Positions 7,612 to 14,392 of a DNA stretch of 45,983 bases are shown here, one piece after another. The position numbers and the translations under genes were made by a program. The notes under the pieces were generated by a model. The model was not told the origin of the DNA, did no database searches, and saw only the letters and a program-made list of their open reading frames with translations. Positions within the stretch are counted from its first letter, which is position 1, and every line of letters begins with the position of its first letter. Origin of the DNA: an uncultured Clostridia bacterium (GTDB lineage: Bacteria > Bacillota > Clostridia > Christensenellales > Borkfalkiaceae); NCBI GenBank assembly GCA_947629665.1, contig CANREJ010000011.1, positions 1 through 45,983 on the forward strand, read 5' to 3'.

Positions 7612-9123
7612 TCAGGCTTTTTTTGCTCTGCCGCTCACTTCGGCAAGGCCGCGCAAAAAATCTTGCGTGCGGGGGGTAAAGTCCCCGCGTTCAAAGCGGA
7701 ACGACCAGTTTTTTTCGGACACGGTTGAGGGAAGATTTATTCTTGCCTCTCCCCCGAACGCCAGCACGTCCCAGAACGGGATTATGGCCGTTGCGGCCGG
7801 GGATTTGAACGCCAGCTCTATTATGCTTTTGCACATTGTTACGGCCGAAGTTACGTCCGCTTCGAAGCCGAGCAACCTGCACTGCTGTTGCAAATCCTGC
7901 TTGTATACTTTAAGCGACTGCTCGCTTAAATCCTCTATGTATTGTTTTAGCGGCATGTTGTCGTGCGTGCCGGTGTAGCATACGAAGTTTGCCGTATAGT
8001 TGGAAGGCTTGTGCTCGTTGTCGGGCATGCCGTCGAAGGCAAATTCGAGAATTTTCATTCCGGGATAGCCGACGTTCTTCATCAATCTTTTAACCCCGTC
8101 GTCTATTACTCCCAAATCCTCGGCAACAATGTTGTAGCTCAACTTGTCCTTGAACAGCTCCTCCTTGGGTCCGTCGCACCAATGCCCGTTTCTGGCCGTC
8201 TTTTCGCCGACGGGCACCTCGTAATACCTGTCGAAACCGCGGAAGTGGTCTATCCTCAAAATGTCAAACAGTTTAAGACAGCCGTTTATGCGCTTGTTCC
8301 ACCAGCTGTACCCCGTTTTTTTCATCTTCTCCCAGTCGTACACGGGATTGCCCCAAAGCTGGCCGTCGTCGGTGAAGGCGTCGGGAGGAACGCCCGCTAC
8401 GCACTTTAACCGCCGCTCGCCGTCCAACTTGAACAGCTCGTCGCCGTATTTCCATACTTCGAGGCTGTCGTATGCGACGTAGAGGGGAATGTCTCCCATT
8501 ATCTTTACGCCGCGGCTATGTGCGTAGTGTTTTAAAGCGTCCCATTGATGGAGAAAAATATATTGTGTAAACTGCCAAAATTCAAACTCTTCCGCGTTTA
8601 CTCTTATGAACTCTTCAATCTTTCCGCCGTCGTAGGTTTTGTACTCCCCGTCCCACCCGGTAAACGGTTTGTGGCCGAATTTGCACTTCAATGCCATAAA
8701 CACGGCAAACTCGGCATATTCGCCGTTATTTAAAAACTCTTTAAATTCCTTGCCGCCCCTGTCGAACCTTGAAAAGGCCTTTCTCAAAAGCAGCACCTTG
8801 TTTTTAAACTGTGCGCCGTAGTCTACCCTGCGCGGGTCGTTCCCCAGATATATTCCGTCTAAATCGTCTTTGTTTAAAAGTCCGTCTTTAACAAGCCCGT
8901 CAAGGTCGATAAAATAATAATTCAGCGCGGTTGCGCAACACGACGAATAGGGGCTGTCTCCGTAATTGGTGGGGTTTAAGGGCAATACCTGCCAAATTGT
9001 CCCGCCGGAATCCGACAGGAAATCAACAAAGCCGTATGCCTCTGCCCCGAGCGTGCCTATGCCCTCCTTTGAAGGCAGACACGAAATCGGCATCAGTAAG
9101 CCGTAGTTCCTGTTCTTTTCCAT
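7612..9123 (-). CDS. malQ: 4-alpha-glucanotransferase (amylomaltase, GH77)
   Basis: This cytoplasmic enzyme transfers alpha-1,4-glucan segments between maltodextrins and releases glucose. The body is typical GH77: N-terminal SCLPSKEGIGTLG, then NPTNYGDSPYSS, IMGDIPLYVAYDS, LRIDHFRGFDRYYEVP with the nucleophile Asp near residue 289, VAEDLG with the acid/base Glu near 330, and GTHDNMPL near 382. I chose the ATG at 9123 (protein MEKNRNYG..., 503 aa), which matches family N-termini. An in-frame TTG nine bases upstream would add three residues. Neither start has a good ribosome site. It heads the importer cluster and has its own perfect sigma-A promoter with operator boxes. Confidence 0.93.
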   Translation of the reverse strand: MEKNRNYGLLMPISCLPSKEGIGTLGAEAYGFVDFLSDSGGTIWQVLPLNPTNYGDSPYSSCCATALNYYFIDLDGLVKDGLLNKDDLDGIYLGNDPRRVDYGAQFKNKVLLLRKAFSRFDRGGKEFKEFLNNGEYAEFAVFMALKCKFGHKPFTGWDGEYKTYDGGKIEEFIRVNAEEFEFWQFTQYIFLHQWDALKHYAHSRGVKIMGDIPLYVAYDSLEVWKYGDELFKLDGERRLKCVAGVPPDAFTDDGQLWGNPVYDWEKMKKTGYSWWNKRINGCLKLFDILRIDHFRGFDRYYEVPVGEKTARNGHWCDGPKEELFKDKLSYNIVAEDLGVIDDGVKRLMKNVGYPGMKILEFAFDGMPDNEHKPSNYTANFVCYTGTHDNMPLKQYIEDLSEQSLKVYKQDLQQQCRLLGFEADVTSAVTMCKSIIELAFKSPAATAIIPFWDVLAFGGEARINLPSTVSEKNWSFRFERGDFTPRTQDFLRGLAEVSGRAKKA

Positions 9124-9142
9124 AATAAACAAATAAATGAGT

Positions 9143-9202
9143 GTTCGAAAATTTATCGCTGTGTTTTCGAAAATATTATATCATATTTTTCGCAAATGTC
9201 AA
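9143..9202 (-). promoter_or_regulatory. malQ promoter with three TTTTCGAAAA-type operator boxes
   Basis: Read leftward, TTGACA (9197-9202) and TATAAT (9175-9180) are separated by 16 bp and both match the sigma-A consensus perfectly. Three CG-centred boxes sit across it: TTTTCGCAAA in the spacer (9187-9196), the palindrome TTTTCGAAAA just after the -10 (9164-9173), and GTTCGAAAA further on (9143-9151). Box centres are ~23 and ~22 bp apart, about two helical turns. CG-centred palindromes are the usual LacI-family operator type, and the LacI-type gene is adjacent. Confidence 0.8.
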
Positions 9203-9261
9203 GAGGAATTTTATAAAAAATATTAAAAATTTTCATAAATTGTAAATAGTTTTCACCGATT

Positions 9262-9306
9262 ATTTTCGTAAAATAGCTTGACGAAGTTTAGCCGTATAAA
9301 TATAAT
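9262..9306 (+). promoter_or_regulatory. Promoter of the LacI-family regulator gene, with a weak operator-like dyad
   Basis: TTGACG (9278-9283), a 17-bp spacer and TATAAT (9301-9306) form a near-consensus promoter 63 bp before the regulator ATG. ATTTTCGTAAAAT at 9262-9274 is an operator-like dyad with one extra base at its centre. It lies directly upstream of the -35, between the divergent malQ and regulator promoters, and might allow autoregulation. Confidence 0.7.
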
Positions 9307-9368
9307 ATTGATAATAATATGGGACAAACTTTCACGGGCTGTATAATAAGTTTAAACCGGAGAAAATT

Positions 9369-10352
9369 ATGACAATAAAAGAAATCGCCGAAGCTCTGAA
9401 TATTTCGATAAGCACCGTATCCAAAGCACTGAACGACGCAACCGATATTGCCGAAGAAACCAAAGCCACCGTAAGGAAATATGCGGAGAGCATCGGATAT
9501 CCGATGAAATCGAAAAACAAGGATTCCCGCAGGATATGCGTTCTTTACGAACGGGTGGACACCGACATACGCAACCACGTATTTACGCAGGTTGTATCGT
9601 CGTTTACCGACGTGGCCGTACACAACAACTATGAAGTTGTGATTGACACCGTTTCGTCCAAGCCCGAAAACTTTGAGTTGGAGAGCTATCTCCGCCAAAA
9701 CAACTTCTGCGCGGCGTTCATAATGGGCATGAATTTCAGAAGCAGCATATACAGGCAACTGAGAAAGACAACCATGCCCCTTGTATTGCTTGACAACCGC
9801 GTTGCCGACTGCCCGTTGATTTCGTCCGTATCCAGCGAAAACACGACGGCTATAATTTACGCCATGAACCACCTGCAGAAGCTGGGGCACTCGAAAATCG
9901 GATTTTTGATGGGCGAAAAATCTTCGCTTGTTTCCGCCGAGCGGCTTGCAGGCTACATATTGGGGCTTGCACATTCCGGGCAAGACTTCAAAAACGAATA
10001 CGTGTATTACGGGGACTTCACCCGCGAGGCGGGCGAACGTGCCGCCAAATTTTTCGGCGAAACAGACGTTACCGCCGTAATAAGTTGCTCGGATATGATG
10101 GCAATAGGCCTTATAGACGGGCTTGCCGCCCTCGGCAAAAAGGTGCCCGACGATATTTCCGTTGTGGGGTTCGACGACCTCAGTATTTTGAAGTTTACCC
10201 CCTACAACCTGACCACAATGAAGCAGGACTACGCAAGGATAGGAGAGAGCGCCTTCCAGCAAATATGCGAATTGCTGGACGGCAGAACTTCGCAGAACGT
10301 ACACCTGCCCTGCCAGCTTATAACGCGCGGCTCCACAAAGCAACTTACCTGA
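9369..10352 (+). CDS. LacI-family transcriptional regulator (likely maltodextrin/starch regulator, MalR-like)
   Basis: This 327-aa DNA-binding regulator has an N-terminal helix-turn-helix (IKEIAEALNISISTVSKALND, residues 3-23) followed by the hinge and a periplasmic-binding-protein-like effector domain. Typical LacI/GalR marks are visible: LQKLGHSKIGFLMG, an AVISCSDMMAIGLI segment, and PDDISVVGFDDL near residue 260, ending in the LITRGS motif. The ATG has GGAG seven bases upstream. It is divergent from malQ and is the only plus-strand gene. Palindromic TTTTCGAAAA boxes at malQ and at the surface pullulanase are the natural targets, with a maltodextrin the likely inducer. Family assignment is secure. 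The ligand and operator are inferred. Confidence 0.92.
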   Translation: MTIKEIAEALNISISTVSKALNDATDIAEETKATVRKYAESIGYPMKSKNKDSRRICVLYERVDTDIRNHVFTQVVSSFTDVAVHNNYEVVIDTVSSKPENFELESYLRQNNFCAAFIMGMNFRSSIYRQLRKTTMPLVLLDNRVADCPLISSVSSENTTAIIYAMNHLQKLGHSKIGFLMGEKSSLVSAERLAGYILGLAHSGQDFKNEYVYYGDFTREAGERAAKFFGETDVTAVISCSDMMAIGLIDGLAALGKKVPDDISVVGFDDLSILKFTPYNLTTMKQDYARIGESAFQQICELLDGRTSQNVHLPCQLITRGSTKQLT

Positions 10353-10358
10353 TACACA

Positions 10359-10382
10359 GACGGCGCAAACGCCGTCTTTTTT
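10359..10382 (+). terminator. Intrinsic terminator of the LacI-family gene
   Basis: GACGGCG and CGCCGTC form a perfect 7-bp stem with a CAAA loop, followed by six T residues, seven bases after the regulator stop. The T run overlaps the stop codon of the convergent pullulanase gene. Confidence 0.88.
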
Positions 10383-12189
10383 AATCTGTTTTTACGTAAC
10401 CCGCAAACACATTGCGGGCTTTTATTTTAATTTCCCCGCTGTGTTCGGCAAACGGCCATATTCCCGCCCTGTCTATATCGCACACCTGCGAAATTTTTGC
10501 GCCGCAAATGGGAACGACCGCGTCGTTTTCCGTAGCGTTCACGCCGTAAACGACGTTGCCTACCATATATGCCGCAACGCCTTCGGGGGATTCCAGCCGC
10601 CTGAAATTTGCGCGCGAAACGGCAAGATTTTCAAATACAGGGTTGCTTTTTCTCAGTTCGATAAGCCCTTTATAGTAGTTGACCCCGTCCCACTCCGCCG
10701 ACATGCGCCGCCAGTCCAGCTTGTTTACGGCGTCGCCCGACTTATAGGAATTGCCGTCGCCGCCCTTGGTGCGGTAAAACTCCTGCCCCGCCAGCATAAA
10801 CGGTATACCCAGCCCGGAAAACACCATAAAGTCTGCCATTCTGTGCATGGCGCGCCTGTTTTCGTTAACGTCCGTGGTCATGCAGATCTGGTCGTACAGA
10901 GTGTAGTCGTCATGGCAGGCAGTATACAGCACCTGCTGTACGGGCGATTTTACGCGCATATATTCGGGATTCTGCGGGTTCCCGCCGGAAATGCCGCTCA
11001 TTGCCTCTTCAAGACATTGTATACGCCCCTGCACGTACCCGCCCGTAACGTTTACAAAATGCAGTCCGCGTATGCCGTTGCGCGTGGAGTCGTTGAACAT
11101 GCCAACACGCTCGTCGAGTTTAAAAAAGTGCGCCTTGTCGGCCCCTTCCACCCTGTCGGGCGGCTCCACATACCACGGTTCGCCGTACAGAAGGATCCGC
11201 TTGCCGCGGCCGTCGGGATAGATATTGTCGAGTGCGCGCCGCACGCAGTTCATCGTCTCCACGTCGTGCAGACCCATGAGGTCGAAGCGGAAGCCGTCCA
11301 CATGATACTCTTTTACATAGTGGCAAACGCAGTCTATAATGAGCTTCCTGAACATTTCGCTCTCGCTGCGCGTTTCGTTGCCGCAACCCGAACCGTTGGC
11401 AAGCTCCTTGCCGCGGAGACGGTAATAGTAATCGGGCGCGCAGATATCCAGGGGGTTGCCCTCTTTTTTGTATGTATGATTGAAAACCACGTCTAAAATT
11501 ACGCCTATGCCCGCGGCGTGCAGGTTTTTTACAAGCGTTTTCAGCTCCCGCACCCGCGAAAGTCCGTTGTGCGGGTCGGAAGAATAACTGCCCTCCGGCA
11601 TAAAGTAGCACACCGGGTCGTAGCCCCAATTATATCCGCCGGCAAGCTCGTCCACACTGCCGTAGTCGGCTACGGGCATTAGCTGGACATAAGTTATGCC
11701 GAGATACTTTAAATAGTCGATGAGCGCGGGCTTGCCGTCGGGCGTGGAAACACCCTCCCTGAACGCGGTGAATTTACCTGCGTCGGGAAGATTCAGCCAC
11801 TTATCCGAGGAAAAATCGCGCACGTGTACCTCCCAGACTATGGGCGGCGAGGGCGTAAAATTATCGTTTTCCCAGCCGTCGGGGTCGGCCGCGCCGTCCG
11901 CCAGAATATATCCGCGCACGGAGTTGGCCCCGCCCGAAAGGGCATACGGGTCGATTGTTTCAACGCCGTCAATGGCGTAAGTATAGTACAGTCCCCCGAA
12001 ATTCCCGCGCAACGCGCATGAAAAAAATCCGTCGCCGTTAGGGGCAAGCGATTTTTTAATTGCCCAGCGCGCGGCCGAGTCGGAAGCATATAGCTGTAAA
12101 CTTACCGCGTGCGCATATGGCGCAAACACGCAAAACGTGGTAACGCCGTTTGCACATGTAATACCCGGAGATAAATCCTGTTTTATCAT
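10381..12189 (-). CDS. pulA: Type I pullulanase, cytoplasmic form (GH13)
   Basis: This debranching enzyme would cut alpha-1,6 links in imported branched maltodextrins or glycogen. The 602-aa protein has no signal peptide. It starts with a CBM48-like domain (FCVFAPYAHAVSLQLY) and continues with the pullulanase hallmark YNWGYDP near residue 185 and the GH13 regions: DVVFNH near 233, GFRFDLMG with the nucleophile Asp near 298, YGEPW with the acid/base Glu near 333, and CHDDYTLYD near 425. The last site usually reads HDN, as in the second pullulanase of this window. Here it is HDD, keeping the catalytic His and Asp. Its ATG overlaps the stop of the HAD gene (ATGA) after GGGGAGG, so the two are coupled. 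Confidence 0.92.
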   Translation of the reverse strand: MIKQDLSPGITCANGVTTFCVFAPYAHAVSLQLYASDSAARWAIKKSLAPNGDGFFSCALRGNFGGLYYTYAIDGVETIDPYALSGGANSVRGYILADGAADPDGWENDNFTPSPPIVWEVHVRDFSSDKWLNLPDAGKFTAFREGVSTPDGKPALIDYLKYLGITYVQLMPVADYGSVDELAGGYNWGYDPVCYFMPEGSYSSDPHNGLSRVRELKTLVKNLHAAGIGVILDVVFNHTYKKEGNPLDICAPDYYYRLRGKELANGSGCGNETRSESEMFRKLIIDCVCHYVKEYHVDGFRFDLMGLHDVETMNCVRRALDNIYPDGRGKRILLYGEPWYVEPPDRVEGADKAHFFKLDERVGMFNDSTRNGIRGLHFVNVTGGYVQGRIQCLEEAMSGISGGNPQNPEYMRVKSPVQQVLYTACHDDYTLYDQICMTTDVNENRRAMHRMADFMVFSGLGIPFMLAGQEFYRTKGGDGNSYKSGDAVNKLDWRRMSAEWDGVNYYKGLIELRKSNPVFENLAVSRANFRRLESPEGVAAYMVGNVVYGVNATENDAVVPICGAKISQVCDIDRAGIWPFAEHSGEIKIKARNVFAGYVKTD

Positions 12190-12890
12190 AATACCTCCCC
12201 TATCAGATACTTGCCGAGTTCGCCGAAGCTGTCTGTGGCGAAGCCGGCCAACGCCGCACCCGCCGCCAGACTGTCGGTCTGCGGGGAAATATCCGAATAG
12301 TAATACGCCGTTTTCAGCTTCAACGCGTTTGCGGGGATTATATCGGCCGCAATGTCGTTGCCGACGTAAACGGTTTGTTCTGCGTTCAACGAATACTTTG
12401 AAATAATGTGTTTGAAAAATGCAGGCGACGGCTTTTTTTGACCGAATTGCGAGGATAGCTCCACGCCGCGGAAGTATTGCAAAATATCCAATTTTTCCAG
12501 CTCCGGCAGAGTGAATACCGCCTGCGCGTTTGACAAAATAAACAAGTGCGCACCATGCCGTAAAAGAGTTTCAAGCAATTCCTTTGCGCCACGGTAGAGA
12601 TTTATGCGGCGGGTAGACAGCGTACGGAACATTACTGCGGCCTGCCGCGAGCCTTGCGCCGTGATACTGCCGCCGCACCTCTCTATTGCAAGTTTTAAAA
12701 CGGCGCAGATATCCGGTTCGGCGTACCCGCCGTATGCGCCCAAAAGCGCGTTGTATTCCCGCTCCAAATCCTCGCCCGCGCCAAAGTTACGGGCGGTGTA
12801 GCTTGTAAAGCGTTGCCAGAATTTTTGCGAGTACTCATCTGTGGAAATATCCACGAGAGTGCCGTATAAATCGAATACAAAATTGCGCAT
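12186..12890 (-). CDS. HAD-superfamily hydrolase
   Basis: A ~235-aa protein of the haloacid dehalogenase superfamily, most likely a small-molecule phosphatase. Motif I is FDLYGTLVD close to the N-terminus, with the nucleophile Asp but Tyr in place of the usual second Asp. Motif II is ILSNAQ, the motif III lysine is in KKPSPAFF, and motif IV is YVGNDIAADI. I chose the ATG at 12890, which places motif I normally. A GTG at 12908 would add six residues. Neither has a clear ribosome site. It overlaps the pullulanase by four bases, which suggests a linked role such as clearing a sugar phosphate, but the substrate is unknown. Confidence 0.85.
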   Translation of the reverse strand: MRNFVFDLYGTLVDISTDEYSQKFWQRFTSYTARNFGAGEDLEREYNALLGAYGGYAEPDICAVLKLAIERCGGSITAQGSRQAAVMFRTLSTRRINLYRGAKELLETLLRHGAHLFILSNAQAVFTLPELEKLDILQYFRGVELSSQFGQKKPSPAFFKHIISKYSLNAEQTVYVGNDIAADIIPANALKLKTAYYYSDISPQTDSLAAGAALAGFATDSFGELGKYLIGEVL

Positions 12891-13117
12891 AGAAAAAATT
12901 ATGTTCACAAAATTCTCGGCAAGCCGTGCCTGCGAATTTTCGTGAGTTTTAGGGCTACTCGCCCTCTGCCTGCGATTTTTAAGCGCCCACGATTATATAA
13001 TCGCAGGCATTCACCCCGCCGAGGCAAAGGCGTTTGCAAATTGAGTGCGCCGGCGCAGGGAAACCCTGCTTGCGCCGTGAATTATTTGAAATATTCACAA
13101 AATTCTCGGCAAGCCTC
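12891..13117. other. Intergenic stretch with inverted and direct repeats, no gene seen
   Basis: TGCCTGCGA at 12967-12975 pairs with TCGCAGGCA at 13001-13009, and ATTATATAAT at 12992-13001 is a palindrome. GCAGGG-AAA-CCCTGC at 13055-13069 is another stem. The ~21-base phrase starting TTCACAAAATTCTCGGCAAG occurs twice, near 12904 and 13094. I see no convincing promoter for the HAD gene here. Confidence 0.55.
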
Positions 13118-13390
13118 CCGTGCCCTCTTCCGCCGCCGACGGGGGAGGGTGGCGACGTAGTCGTCGGGTGGGAGCAGAGTTTTGGTTTGTTGTTATGCTC
13201 CCCTCAGTCTCGCTTTGCTCGACAGCTGTCTCACACGTTGTAAGGACAACAACGTGTTCGGTCACCGTGCGCGCCTTGCACTATGCGCGCACTCATCTCG
13301 CGCGGCAAAACAGCGCACTGTGCTGTTTTGAGAAGTCCGCGCTCGTCCCCCCAAGGGGGAAGAAGCCAAGGGTTGGAGGGGTGGGAGCGG
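13118..13390 (+). repeat. Long structured repeat, left copy (~273 bp)
   Basis: This block recurs almost unchanged at 14022-14295, in the same orientation on the other side of the DUF559 gene. It contains several short stems: ACACGTTGT/ACAACGTGT (13233-13257), AAAACAGC/GCTGTTTT (13307-13329) and CCCCC/GGGGG near 13348-13358. Short open frames across it are translations of the repeat and are not credible genes. Confidence 0.85.
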
Positions 13391-13400
13391 CGTTACCGCA

Positions 13401-13745
13401 CTATCCCTCAAAATGGTTATAAATATCCTCGCACGTTTCCCGAAAATGCTGGTTGACCTGCAAATTAGTGTACCGCAAGACTTTTATACCAATCGAAGCA
13501 AAATATTCATCACGAACTTTATCATACTCTTTCCCGCGATCTTCATAATGCTGACCGCCATCCACCTCGATTATTGTCTTGTGTTTTGCACAATAAAAAT
13601 CTGCTATATAATTCCCGAATACCACCTGACGCCTTATATGCCAAGGTTGGGCTTTTAAAAACTTGTACCACAGCTTGCGCTCTTCGGGAGTCATTTCTTT
13701 TCTTAATTCTTTTGCGTGTTCGGATATTTTACTTTCGTCTGCCAT
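13401..13745 (-). CDS. DUF559 endonuclease-like protein (Vsr/PD-(D/E)XK-type fold)
   Basis: The 114-aa protein matches DUF559 along its whole length: LRKEMTPEERKLWYKFL at the N-terminus, RRQVVFGNYIADFYC, the strand IIEVDGGQHY, and RDEYFASIGIKVLRYTNLQV. The DUF559 family is related to very-short-patch-repair nucleases. The conserved ADF Asp and EVDG Glu/Asp are the likely metal-binding residues, so activity seems intact. The ATG at 13745 has only a weak AAGG site. It stands alone, 11 bp from one long repeat and followed upstream by tandem repeats, so it may belong to a repeat-associated mobile unit. The target is unknown. Confidence 0.85.
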   Translation of the reverse strand: MADESKISEHAKELRKEMTPEERKLWYKFLKAQPWHIRRQVVFGNYIADFYCAKHKTIIEVDGGQHYEDRGKEYDKVRDEYFASIGIKVLRYTNLQVNQHFRETCEDIYNHFEG

Positions 13746-13790
13746 TTTTATTAACCTTGATTTAAGGTTGGATATGAATTTATGCTTTCC

Positions 13791-14021
13791 CTCCCCTCAG
13801 TCTCGCTTTGCTCGACAGCTCCCCCCCAGAGGAAGGAGCCAAGGTGGTTAGAAGTCGCCTACTTTTCCTTGCCCTCTTCCGCCGCCGACGGGGGAGGGTG
13901 GCGACGTAGTCGTCGGGTGGGAGCAGAGTTTTGGTTTGTTGTTATACTCCCCTCAGTCTCGCTTTGCTCGACAGCTCCCCCCAGAGGAAGGAGCCAAGGT
14001 GGTTAGAAGTCGCCCACTTTT
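13791..14021 (+). repeat. Tandem 156-bp repeat units
   Basis: The core CTCCCCTCAG...GACAGCT starts at 13791, 13947 and 14103, exactly 156 bp apart, and a fourth core lies at 13198. In the first two units the core is followed by CCCCC..AGAGGAAGGAGCC and a GTGGTTAGAAGTCGCC segment. In the 13198 and 14103 copies it continues into the longer repeat instead. The units are non-coding. Confidence 0.8.
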
Positions 14022-14295
14022 CCGTGCCCTCTTCCGTCGCCGACGGGGGAGGGTGGCGACGTAGTCGTCGGGTGGGAGTTAGAGGTTTGGATTGTTGTTG
14101 TGCTCCCCTCAGTCTCGCTTTGCTCGACAGCTGTCTCACACGTTGTAAGGACAACAACGTGTTCGGGCACCACTCGCGCCTTTCTCTATGCGCTCGCTCA
14201 TCTCGCGCGGCAAAACAGCGCACTGTGCTGTTTTGAGAAGTCCGCGCTCGTCCCCCCAAGGGGGAAGAAGCCAAGGGTTGGAGAGGTGGGAGCGG
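14022..14295 (+). repeat. Long structured repeat, right copy (~274 bp)
   Basis: This is a direct repeat of 13118-13390 with scattered substitutions, chiefly around 14080-14100 and 14165-14190. The shared stems are kept. Together the two copies bracket the DUF559 gene and the tandem units. Confidence 0.85.
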
Positions 14296-14315
14296 GGCAA
14301 GTATTTAAATTGTTT

Positions 14316-14344
14316 GCGGCGCGGGAAATAAATTCCCGCGCCGC
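14316..14344 (-). terminator. Perfect 12-bp hairpin after the 993-aa lipoprotein gene
   Basis: GCGGCGCGGGAA and TTCCCGCGCCGC form a perfect stem with a 5-nt loop, 49 bp beyond the gene's stop. No strong T run follows leftward, so it is a strong stem but an atypical intrinsic terminator. Confidence 0.6.
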
Positions 14345-14392
14345 TCCTCTTTGCGTGAACTTTAATTATAAGGAGATAGAAAATTTATAAAG

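Noticed and set aside
13791-14295. CRISPR array
   Set aside because: The period is 156 bp with long shared units rather than ~30-bp repeats and unique spacers, and there are no cas genes.
13120-14390. Short open frames encoding LPSVSLCSTA-type peptides
   Set aside because: They are translations of the intergenic repeat, occur in several copies and phases, and lack ribosome sites.
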